Positions 36,171-43,348 of a stretch of 64,000 nucleotides of DNA are shown here, one piece after another. The position numbers and the translations under genes were made by a program. Under the pieces are notes generated by a model. The model had not been told where the DNA came from, did not search any database, and saw only the letters and a list, made by a program, of their open reading frames with translations. The first letter of the stretch is position 1, and each line of letters starts with the position of its first letter. This stretch comes from Thermoanaerobaculia bacterium (GTDB taxonomy: Bacteria; Acidobacteriota; Thermoanaerobaculia; Multivoradales; JAHEKO01), in contig CALZKB010000003.1 in the NCBI GenBank assembly GCA_945787575.1, forward strand, positions 1-64,000. The letters are read 5' to 3'.

Positions 36171-36352
36171 CTCCTTCAGGTCGGTGAGAATCTCGACGTA
36201 GCGATCGATGGAATGGTCCTTGCGGCCGTCCGGCCCCGGATTCGAGCAGTCGTCGATGCGTCCCTCGACCTGTCCCTCCACTCGCGCCAGGAAGCTCTTC
36301 CAGGGTCTGCTACCGGTCTCGAGGTGGGGCTCGGTGCCGCGGAGGGCTTAGC
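36171..36352 (-). pseudogene. C-terminal remnant of an unknown gene
   Basis: An open stretch without a start codon reads, on the minus strand, ETGSRPWKSFLARVEGQVEG, then CSNPGPDGRKDHSIDRYVEI, and ends TDLKE with a stop. It begins at a stop codon near 36352 and has good coding character, so I take it as the tail of a lost gene. I do not recognise the family. The rest of the gap up to 36448 holds the PadR promoter. Confidence 0.35.
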
Positions 36353-36363
36353 TACTCTAGGAC

Positions 36364-36391
36364 TTGACTAGTATTAAGTTAGTGGTACACT
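36364..36391 (+). promoter_or_regulatory. Promoter and ACTAGT operator of the PadR gene
   Basis: TTGACT (36364-36369), a 16-base spacer and TACACT (36386-36391) form a sigma-70-like promoter. The palindrome ACTAGT (36367-36372) overlaps the -35 box exactly as in the GntR promoter at 2331, and a near repeat (ACTTAGT) follows the -10 box. Repression by PadR is an inference. Confidence 0.5.
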
Positions 36392-36448
36392 TAGTTTCGT
36401 GATGGGCCGAGCTACACAATACGTCTCGCCCCCAGGAGAGTGGCTGCC

Positions 36449-36841
36449 ATGGAAGAGGAAGCGATCGTCAGGAAGTTCCAGAAGGAGCTCAACTCCGGTA
36501 CCGCCTCCCTGGTGGTCCTGGGGCTGATGGCCCGCTCGGCCGAACCGCTGTACGGGTATCAGATCGCCAAGCTCCTGGAGGAGCTCGCGGACGGGCGGCT
36601 GCCGATGAAGCAAGGCGCCCTCTATCCGGTGCTCCGGTCGATGGAGGCCAACGGTCTCCTCGAGAGCGAAGTGGAGCCATCGACCTCCGCGCCTCCGCGC
36701 CGCTACTACACGGTGACCGCAGCCGGACACCTCATGCTCGAGCGCTGGATCGCCATCTGGGGCAGCACGCGCGAGTTCATCGACCGGGTATTGGCCGTGA
36801 CCGAAACCGGCGGTCACCACGAGGAGAGCACAGATGTCTGA
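36449..36841 (+). CDS. PadR-family transcriptional regulator
   Basis: Winged-helix repressor of 130 residues. The helix-turn-helix covers about residues 18-90: LVVLGLMARSAEPLYGYQI, then KQGALYPVLRSMEANGLL, and the wing with RRYYTVTAAG. The short helical C-terminus supports dimerisation. The ATG at 36449 follows an AGGAG site; the GTG at 36440 is too close to it. It overlaps the next gene by eight bases, a typical PadR/membrane-sensor pair. Confidence 0.92.
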   Translation: MEEEAIVRKFQKELNSGTASLVVLGLMARSAEPLYGYQIAKLLEELADGRLPMKQGALYPVLRSMEANGLLESEVEPSTSAPPRRYYTVTAAGHLMLERWIAIWGSTREFIDRVLAVTETGGHHEESTDV

Positions 36842-37742
36842 GAAGATTTCGACCGTCCAGGAGTACTTCGATCGCCTGGCCGCCGCCTTCGCCGGCACCG
36901 ATCCGGCCGTGGCGCAAGACGCGACCTACGACGCGCAGGAGTTTCTGGCCGGGGAGCGGGAGGCGCTCGCGGCCGAGGGAGCCGATCCCGACAGCGAATC
37001 CGATCTGGTCGGACGGCTGCTGCGGCGCTTCGGTGAGCCGGCGGAGATCGTTGAGAGCTATCGCGCCACCGAGGCACAGGTGGCCGCGGCCCTGGCTCAG
37101 CCGCGGTCGCGGCCGGCCGCCAGCCTGGCCGGGCGGATTCTGGGGGTCTTCGCCGAGCCGCGCTCCTACGGCGCGCTCTTCTTCATGCTGCTCTCGCTGC
37201 CTCTCGGGATCCTCTACTTCACCTGGGCGATCACCGGCCTGTCGCTGTCACTGGGTCTCGGGATCCTCATCTTCGGCTTTCTCTTCTTCCTGTTCTTCAT
37301 GTCGACCGTCCGGGCCGTGGCGCTCGTCGAGTGCCGCGTCGTCGAGGCGCTGTTGGGGGAGCGGATGCCGCGCCGTCCGTCGGTCGTTCCGCCACGGGGC
37401 AAATGGACCGAGCGCCTCAAGTTCTGGATCACCGACAGGCGGACCTGGCTGACCATCCTGTACATGATTCTCCGACTGCCGTTGGGCATCATGTACTTCT
37501 TGGTCGCGGTGACGTTCCTGACCTTCGCCCTCGCCTTGACGGTGGCGCCCTTCGCTCAGCTCTTTCTCGACTATCCGATCGTGCATATCTGGGGCAACAA
37601 CTACTACCTGCCGTTGTGGATCATCCCCGTCTTCTGGCTGGCCGGCGCCTTCGATCTGTTGATCCTCATCCACATCGCCCGGGCAGTCGGACGGTGGCAC
37701 GCGCGGATGGCGAAGGCGATGCTGGCGAAACCGGGGATCTAG
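36834..37742 (+). CDS. Membrane sensor-like protein paired with PadR
   Basis: Protein of 302 residues. The first 90 form a helical domain like those that precede sensor domains in PadR operons (EYFDRLAAAFAGTDPA to RFGEPAEIVESYRATE). Four to six membrane helices follow (YGALFFMLLSLPLGILYFTW and its repeat TWLTILYMILRLPLGIMYFL), matching the putative sensor domain family with its duplicated PLGI-YF helix. It overlaps PadR and is probably its regulated partner, sensing envelope stress or a drug. No kinase domain is attached. Confidence 0.8.
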   Translation: MSEKISTVQEYFDRLAAAFAGTDPAVAQDATYDAQEFLAGEREALAAEGADPDSESDLVGRLLRRFGEPAEIVESYRATEAQVAAALAQPRSRPAASLAGRILGVFAEPRSYGALFFMLLSLPLGILYFTWAITGLSLSLGLGILIFGFLFFLFFMSTVRAVALVECRVVEALLGERMPRRPSVVPPRGKWTERLKFWITDRRTWLTILYMILRLPLGIMYFLVAVTFLTFALALTVAPFAQLFLDYPIVHIWGNNYYLPLWIIPVFWLAGAFDLLILIHIARAVGRWHARMAKAMLAKPGI

Positions 37743-37801
37743 CGGGTGCCCCAATCAGGTGCCCGATGGGCTCGAGCCGAGCTTGCCGCGTTTCGGCTAT
37801 C

Positions 37802-38449
37802 TCATGACCCTCGACGAACGGCGACCAGCCAGAGCTCCCGGCGCGGCCCCAGCCGGGTGCGTAGCGGCCCGCCGATCGCGCGCAGCGGCAAGGCCAGGAG
37901 ATTGCCGACCTGCCAGGGAAGACTCGCGCGCCGCTGCCACAGGTGGGGGTGCACCCGGACGGTACGAAAGCCCTCTTTCCCGAGCAGCCGGATCATGTGT
38001 CTGGCGGCATAGTAGACGTAGTGCTGGGTCCCGCCGTGCGCGAAGAAGTGATGGGTCTCCGGTGACCGTACCGCCAGGTAGAACTCGAGGTTGGGGACGG
38101 CGACGAACAGGCCGCCCCCCTTGGCCTCGAGGCCGAGCTCGGTCGTGGCTTGCAGCGAATAGCCGAGCGAGCAACCGACGTCGAGCAGCGGCCCCGACTC
38201 CACGTGGTTGAGCAGGTCGAGGATCTGCCGGCGCGACTTGGCGACCCGGTGGCGGCGGCGCCTGGCGTAGCGCTCGTTCCACAGGACGTGCGGCCGCTTC
38301 GACGTCGGGGTCTGGTCGCGGCTCTTGTAGACCAGGTCGCAGGAACAGCGGACGAAGGTGAACTCTGCGCGCTCGACGAACGGCTCCCGTTCGTCGGATC
38401 CGCAGACCGGACACTCACTCCAGCGGCTGACAGGCGTGGGCGACGACAT
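37802..38449 (-). CDS. Class I SAM methyltransferase lacking the middle of its fold
   Basis: Frame of 215 residues. It starts with a zinc-ribbon-like CPVCGSDE...CSC pair and a tail typical of sugar- and lipid-linked methyltransferases, then SAM motif I, LLDVGCSLGYSLQA. After ELGLEAKG the sequence jumps directly to GGLFVAVPNLEFYLAVRSPE, which in this family lies after motif IV and post-I, some 70-80 residues later. The acidic loop, DVV and EHTPHP-like strands are therefore gone while the frame is kept. The junction lies in a run of seven G (minus strand, 38114-38121 region). The product is unlikely to bind SAM. Its start overlaps the stop of the upstream membrane protein (ATGA). Confidence 0.65.
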   Translation of the reverse strand: MSSPTPVSRWSECPVCGSDEREPFVERAEFTFVRCSCDLVYKSRDQTPTSKRPHVLWNERYARRRRHRVAKSRRQILDLLNHVESGPLLDVGCSLGYSLQATTELGLEAKGGGLFVAVPNLEFYLAVRSPETHHFFAHGGTQHYVYYAARHMIRLLGKEGFRTVRVHPHLWQRRASLPWQVGNLLALPLRAIGGPLRTRLGPRRELWLVAVRRGS

Positions 38450-38868
38450 CAGCGCCCTCTTGCGATCGGTTCGGCCGCCTCTCGATTCCGCCGCAGGGCG
38501 GCGACCCGGTCCACCGCCCAGCCGAGGCCACCGTAGACCAGCGACCAGACACCGGCGTTGAGCAGCGCGATGTAGACGTGCTGTACACCGTGAACCACCG
38601 TTCTAGGCTCCCGCAAACCGAGCGCGGTCGCCAGGTCGAACCCTGGTCCGCCATGGAACGTGGCCAAAGGCAGCCCCACCAGGCCCAGCAACGCCGCCAG
38701 CGGTCCGAGAAAGTAGAGCCCGTAGAGTCCCGAAGACGCCGGTGCGATCACCAGGCCAAGAGCGAAGCCCGTCGTTCGCCACAGTCTGCTCGGCGCGTGG
38801 CGCCCGGCCCACCAGAATGCCGCGACCGGGACCAACCACAAAGCGAGCAATGCGACGAGGGTGAGCAT
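38449..38868 (-). CDS. Small integral membrane protein
   Basis: Hypothetical protein of 139 residues with three or four hydrophobic segments (LVALLALWLVPVAAFWWAG, TGFALGLVIAPASSGLYGLY, LGPLAALLGLVGLPLATF and a last helix near residue 108). It is translationally coupled to the damaged methyltransferase downstream. Family not recognised. Confidence 0.55.
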   Translation of the reverse strand: MLTLVALLALWLVPVAAFWWAGRHAPSRLWRTTGFALGLVIAPASSGLYGLYFLGPLAALLGLVGLPLATFHGGPGFDLATALGLREPRTVVHGVQHVYIALLNAGVWSLVYGGLGWAVDRVAALRRNREAAEPIARGR

Positions 38869-39030
38869 TCACGATGACTCTACCCTCTCAGGCGGCTCCC
38901 CCGGCATCTCGCGGAGCTTGCCTTCTGGCGCCGGTGATCGGGGGCCTGCCCGGTCCCGACGAGCGCCGGGACAAGCCCTGTGGATCGCTGGGTTATGCTG
39001 TTTCTTTGTGTCCCATGATGAGGATCTCGG

Positions 39031-39501
39031 ATGCGAAAGGACGGCGAGACGATGCGAACGACAATAGCGATCCTGACCCTGCTCTTGGCCTCGGTGGCAA
39101 CAGCGCCGCCGCTTCGAGCGGCCGACGACGGGGCCGACGTCCAAGCTGCAATCGAAGCGGTCATCGAGAAGGCCTACGTGCACGGCATCTGGCTCGACGG
39201 TGACGAAGCGGTGGCGCGCAGCGGTTTCGACCCCTCCTTCGTCATGCAAGTCGCGCAAGAGGACCACGTTCTGTCCGTGTCGCTCGATGATTGGCTCGCA
39301 CGCCTCGGATTGCATGGTGAGCCGTTGGACGAGAACATCACCCATCGCATCGAGGTGCTCGACCACAGCGGCACCGCGGCCGTCGCGCTAGTCGAGGTCC
39401 ATCGAGACGGCCAGCCCCTCTACACCGACTACATGAGCCTCTACAGATCCGGCGACGGTTGGCGGATCGTCGCGAAGATCTTCCACTCGCACCCACAGTG
39501 A
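39031..39501 (+). CDS. Secreted NTF2-like (lumazine-binding-type) protein
   Basis: Protein of 156 residues with a signal peptide (IAILTLLLASVATAPPLRA, cleavage near residue 30) and a single NTF2/SnoaL-like cone domain: AAIEAVIEKAYVHGIW, then SGFDPSFVMQV, and the end strands YTDYMSLYRSGDGWRIVAKI. It matches putative lumazine-binding proteins of the DUF4440/SnoaL kind. Enzymatic role unknown. Two ATG codons (39031 and 39052) could serve as start; both keep the signal peptide. Confidence 0.7.
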   Translation: MRKDGETMRTTIAILTLLLASVATAPPLRAADDGADVQAAIEAVIEKAYVHGIWLDGDEAVARSGFDPSFVMQVAQEDHVLSVSLDDWLARLGLHGEPLDENITHRIEVLDHSGTAAVALVEVHRDGQPLYTDYMSLYRSGDGWRIVAKIFHSHPQ

Positions 39502-39544
39502 GAGTCCAAGACCGACCTCGCCACGGGGCGCTACGGTGCGGGCC

Positions 39545-39847
39545 TTACTCCCCCTCGCCTATGGGCTCGCTCGAGGTTCCGAGAAAAGCATGGCCCGACA
39601 CGAAGTAGTAGTTGATGGGCTTCTCATTTCTCAGAATGTCGATGACGCCAGCGAGCATCTCCGAGGGCAGGTGCATCATGATCTTGCCGCCGGTTTCGGA
39701 GTCGGCGGGGAACGGCATCCCCTTATCGTGAAACCGGACCCAGCCGAGCACGTTCGATTCGTCGGAAAGCTGAATCTGAGCTCGATTGTCGCTGTAGCCG
39801 TCGCCAGAGCCGTAGAACAGGATGTGGTACTGGGTAACGTTCGCCAT
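39545..39847 (-). CDS. Conserved-looking small protein of unknown function
   Basis: Protein of 100 residues, acidic, without signal peptide or membrane segments. It opens MANVTQYHILFYGSGDGYSD and has a compact alternating pattern (AQIQLSDESNVLGWVRFHD, GKIMMHLPSEMLAGVIDILR, YYFVSGHAFLG) that suggests a small alpha/beta fold. Base composition is slightly lower in GC than its neighbours. The ATG follows a CAAGGAGACC site. Family not recognised. Confidence 0.6.
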   Translation of the reverse strand: MANVTQYHILFYGSGDGYSDNRAQIQLSDESNVLGWVRFHDKGMPFPADSETGGKIMMHLPSEMLAGVIDILRNEKPINYYFVSGHAFLGTSSEPIGEGE

Positions 39848-40305
39848 CTTTGGTCTCCTTGCGAAGTGGATTGGAGATGATCCGGCGCGGTGGCAATGCC
39901 GCCCCGAAATCTGTCAGCGGGGACCGCGCCATCTGCGGATCGCTTTCGAGCCCGCGGGGCAGCTCCATCCGGCCTGGAGCCGCCCAGGCGCTCGATCAGA
40001 TTCGGCGGTGGGCGTCCCGCTGCCCTGCTTGCTCTCGCTATCTGATAGCACGCAGCACGAGCTCGCAGACACACCCGCTTGGGTAGTGCCTGTCGACCGA
40101 GGACAAGGAAACCAACGGGGAACGGAGTTGGCTCTGAGGCGTAGCTAGACCCGCCAGCCATAGGTAGCCGGGGGACTTGTGCTCCCGGTCCGCGCAAGAG
40201 GAAGGCCGGCCACGGGTGCCGGCCCTACTGCCGAGGGATGACCGAGATAGCGCAACAGGGCCGGGACGGGCGGGAAGGCGGCGAGGACCAGGGAACAGGC
40301 GGGCG
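39848..40305. other. Gene-free stretch of about 460 bases
   Basis: No convincing coding frame. A perfect seven-base stem GGCCGGC/GCCGGCC with a seven-base loop lies at 40204-40224, without a T-tract, perhaps a structured leader element or weak terminator. Nothing else stands out. Confidence 0.4.
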
Positions 40306-41592
40306 ATGGAAGTGGTTGTGAAGCTAGAATGGACCGAGCCCCGCGAGGCCGCATTCTTGAGCTCGCACGACCCCCAAGGACTGATCTTCGACTGGGCCGA
40401 GTTCGGCCCGGAGCGCTTCGCGGCGCCCCAACGCGTCGAGGTCAACGACGAGACGCTGCGGGACGGTCTGCAGAGTCCTTCGGTCGTCGACCCCCCGATC
40501 GCGACCAAGATCGACATCCTCCGTCGGATGGACCGGTTGACGATCGAGTGCGCCAGTATGGGCATTCCGGCGGCGGGGCCGCGACAGCGAGAGGACGCCG
40601 CTGCTCTGTGCCGTGAGATTGCCGATTCCGGACTCGCGCTCCGTCCCAATCTCGGAGGGCGTACGGTGATCGGCGACGTCGAAGCGATCGTCGACGTCGC
40701 GCAAGCAAGCGGCTCGGCGGTCGAGGCGTGCCTCTTCATCGGCAGCAGCCCGATCCGCCAGCTCGCCGAGGAATGGGACCTGGAGGGAATGCTGCGCAAC
40801 ACCCGCGAGGCGGTCGGCTTGGCCGCGGCGGAGGAGCTTGCCGTGACCTACATCACCGAGGACACGGTTCGGTCGGCGCCGGAGCATCTCGCGCTGTTGC
40901 TCGAGGCGGCGGTCGATGCCGGAGCCGCGCGGGTTTGTCTTTGCGACACGGCCGGCGCGGCGATTCCGCAGGGGGTGAGCAACCTCGTCGGCTGGGTTCG
41001 CCAGCGGCTCGGTCAAGGAGTGGGGATCGACTGGCACGGTCACCGCGACCGCGGCCTCGGCATGGCCAATACCCTGGCGGCGATCCAGGCGGGCGCGACT
41101 CGGGTCCACGGCACGGTACTCGGGATCGGGGAACGCGTCGGCAACACGGCGACCGAGCAGATCCTCGTCAACCTCGAGCTGCTCGGTCTGGCAAAGCGCG
41201 ACCTCGAGGGGCTGCCCGCCTTGGTCGAGACGGTCGCCGCTGCCCTCGGGGTGGAGATACCTTCGAGCACCGCCGTCGTCGGTCGCGACGCCTTTCGCAC
41301 CGCTACCGGCGTCCACGCCGCCGCCCTCTTCAAAGCGGAGCGGCTCGGCGACCCCGAGCTCGTCGACCAGATCTACTCCGGGGTTCCCGCCCGCCGGCTC
41401 GGGCGCAGGCAGGAGATCGAGATCGGCCCGCTCTCGGGCACCGCCAACGTGATCCACTTCCTACGCGCTCACGATCTGCCCGAGGACCCCCAGCTGATCG
41501 CCGATATTCTGGCAACCGCCAAGGGCTCACCGCGGGTGCTGAGCGAGGACGAGGTGCTCGCTGTCGTCGAGGAGGCGGGGGTCGAGCGATGA
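40306..41592 (+). CDS. DRE-TIM acyltransferase (isopropylmalate/homocitrate synthase-like)
   Basis: Enzyme of 428 residues of the HMGL-like superfamily, which condenses an acyl-CoA with a 2-oxoacid. The family's catalytic start is VNDETLRDGLQSPSV (the Arg-Asp pair), metal-binding histidines appear in DWHGHRDRGLGMAN, and the closing segment is HGTVLGIGERVGNTATEQIL. A C-terminal region like the homocitrate synthase lid follows (about 300-428) but there is no full LeuA allosteric domain. The first 40 residues are a non-catalytic extension. Its stop overlaps the start of a HemN-like radical SAM gene, a pairing that suggests a dedicated pathway rather than leucine synthesis. Confidence 0.85.
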   Translation: MEVVVKLEWTEPREAAFLSSHDPQGLIFDWAEFGPERFAAPQRVEVNDETLRDGLQSPSVVDPPIATKIDILRRMDRLTIECASMGIPAAGPRQREDAAALCREIADSGLALRPNLGGRTVIGDVEAIVDVAQASGSAVEACLFIGSSPIRQLAEEWDLEGMLRNTREAVGLAAAEELAVTYITEDTVRSAPEHLALLLEAAVDAGAARVCLCDTAGAAIPQGVSNLVGWVRQRLGQGVGIDWHGHRDRGLGMANTLAAIQAGATRVHGTVLGIGERVGNTATEQILVNLELLGLAKRDLEGLPALVETVAAALGVEIPSSTAVVGRDAFRTATGVHAAALFKAERLGDPELVDQIYSGVPARRLGRRQEIEIGPLSGTANVIHFLRAHDLPEDPQLIADILATAKGSPRVLSEDEVLAVVEEAGVER

Positions 41593-42941
41593 GCGACGAG
41601 GGAGGCGGCTCGGCGTCGCTGCGGGTCTGTAACCCCAATCTCGAGCTGGCCGAACCAGCCGGCGGCAGCTATTTCGTCTCCACCTATCCGCCGTTCTCAG
41701 CCTGGTCCGGGGCCGGCGGCAGGGAGTGGCGCCACCGCCTCGACACGCCTCGTTCCAAGCCGAGCTCCGTGCCGCTGGGACTCTACGTTCACATCCCCTT
41801 CTGCGTCGATCGCTGTCACTACTGTTACTACCTCTCCCACGACGACCGGCTCGACGACCTCGATCGCTATATTCGTGCGCTCGAGAGCGAGCTCGAGCTC
41901 CACGCCCGGACGCCGGCGTTGGGAGGACGGGAGCTCGATTTCGTCTACTTCGGCGGAGGCACGCCCTCCCTGCTCTCCGCGGCGCGCATCGAGCGGCTGA
42001 TGAGCGCGCTGCAGGACGTCTGGTCGTGGCACTCGACCCGCGAGGTGAGCTTCGAATGCGCTCCGCGAAGCACCACCACGAAGAAGCTCGAAGCGCTGCG
42101 CGACTGGGGGGTCACGCGAATCAGCCTCGGCGCTCAGCAGATGAACGACGAGGTTCTGCGTGCCAACGGTCGGGTGCACCTCACGGCCGACGTCGAAGCG
42201 GCCTACCGCGACATTCGCGAGGTCGGCTTCGCCGTCGTCAACGTCGATCTCATCGTCGGCCTCGTCGGCGAGACCGACGAGACCTTCGACTCGAGCCTCG
42301 AGCGAATCGTCGAGCTGGAGCCCGACAGCGTGACGATCTACCAGCTCGAGATCCCGCTCAACACCCCACTGTGGAGCTCGCTCCAGCACGGCGAGGTGCC
42401 GACGATCGCATCCTGGGCCACCAAGAGAGATCGTCTGCGACGCGCATTCGACCGGCTCGAGAGAGCCGGCTACGCACAGGCGAGCGCCTACGCCGCGGTC
42501 CGCGATCCCGAGCGACATCGATTCCTCTATCAGATCGAGCAGTATCACGGTGCCGATCTTCTCGGTATCGGCGCCTCGGCCTTCTCCCACATCGACGGTT
42601 TCAACCAGCAGAACCTGCCCGATCTCGGCGAGTACCTCGAACGGGTGGAGGACCGTGAACCGCCCCTTTTTCGGGTCTACGAGTCCACCCCGGAAGAATG
42701 CATGATTCGCGAGTTCGTCTTGCAGTTGAAGCTCGGTCGCGTCGAGCGCGCCTACTTCGCCGAGAAGTTCGGAATCGACCTCGAGAGGCGGTTCGCGACT
42801 CCCCTCTCCGATCTCGAGGCGCGCGGTTGGCTGGGCGTCGACGACGATCACGTGACCGTGACCCGCGAAGGACTGCTACGAGTCGACCGGATGCTCCAGT
42901 CCTTCTATCTCCCCGAGCACCGGGGGATCCGGTATTCGTGA
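41589..42941 (+). CDS. HemN/HemW-like radical SAM protein
   Basis: Protein of 450 residues related to coproporphyrinogen III dehydrogenase and HemW. The cluster motif is CVDRCHYC (CX3CX2C) within YVHIPFCVDRCHYCYY; in HemN/HemW the residue two after the last Cys is usually Phe following Asp, here it is Tyr-Tyr. FGGGTPSLL, the SAM-binding GGGTP, and ISLGAQQMND follow. A HemN C-terminal-like helical domain (PEECMIREFVLQLKLG, YFAEKFGID) is present. A 60-residue N-terminal extension is not typical of HemW. ATGA overlap with the DRE-TIM synthase gene couples the two. It may modify a product of that enzyme, or transfer haem; neither is shown. Confidence 0.82.
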   Translation: MSDEGGGSASLRVCNPNLELAEPAGGSYFVSTYPPFSAWSGAGGREWRHRLDTPRSKPSSVPLGLYVHIPFCVDRCHYCYYLSHDDRLDDLDRYIRALESELELHARTPALGGRELDFVYFGGGTPSLLSAARIERLMSALQDVWSWHSTREVSFECAPRSTTTKKLEALRDWGVTRISLGAQQMNDEVLRANGRVHLTADVEAAYRDIREVGFAVVNVDLIVGLVGETDETFDSSLERIVELEPDSVTIYQLEIPLNTPLWSSLQHGEVPTIASWATKRDRLRRAFDRLERAGYAQASAYAAVRDPERHRFLYQIEQYHGADLLGIGASAFSHIDGFNQQNLPDLGEYLERVEDREPPLFRVYESTPEECMIREFVLQLKLGRVERAYFAEKFGIDLERRFATPLSDLEARGWLGVDDDHVTVTREGLLRVDRMLQSFYLPEHRGIRYS

Positions 42942-42987
42942 TCGCAGCGCCGCGGCGAGGGTTCACCGCCGGTGCGGACTTCGTGGC

Positions 42988-43173
42988 CTACTCGCGCGGT
43001 GCGAGTTCGTCGGGCTGCTCGGGTTGCTCGCCGTCGGGCGGGATCGCGCCCTCGAGTCGGGCCTTCTTGAGCGCCTTCCGCAGCGCCATCTTCTCCTGCT
43101 TGGCCAAGCGTTTCTCTCTCTTGGCTTGTTCGCGCTGGCGTTTCGCCATGGTCTGCGGTCCTGGTCTGCCCAT
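42988..43173 (-). CDS. Small basic coiled-coil protein
   Basis: Protein of 61 residues with a strongly charged helix, MAKRQREQAKREKRLAKQEK, followed by a short acidic tail. Proteins of this kind are short, common and uncharacterised; they may bind nucleic acid. The ATG at 43171-43173 has a GAGGAAAGG site about ten bases upstream. Confidence 0.6.
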   Translation of the reverse strand: MGRPGPQTMAKRQREQAKREKRLAKQEKMALRKALKKARLEGAIPPDGEQPEQPDELAPRE

Positions 43174-43348
43174 AAACGGGGTCCTTTCCTCGGGGAAGTG
43201 AGCGGCCCTGGGTGCCTGGTAGTCAATGCCGGCACCGCCTGCAGTCAGGGCCAGGCGAACAGTGGCGAGTGCCGACGGGTCTCGACGGATTGTACCCTTT
43301 GCGCTCCGCTGCCCGTCCGGGAGGTGCGCGAGGAGGTCGCCAAGGCGC

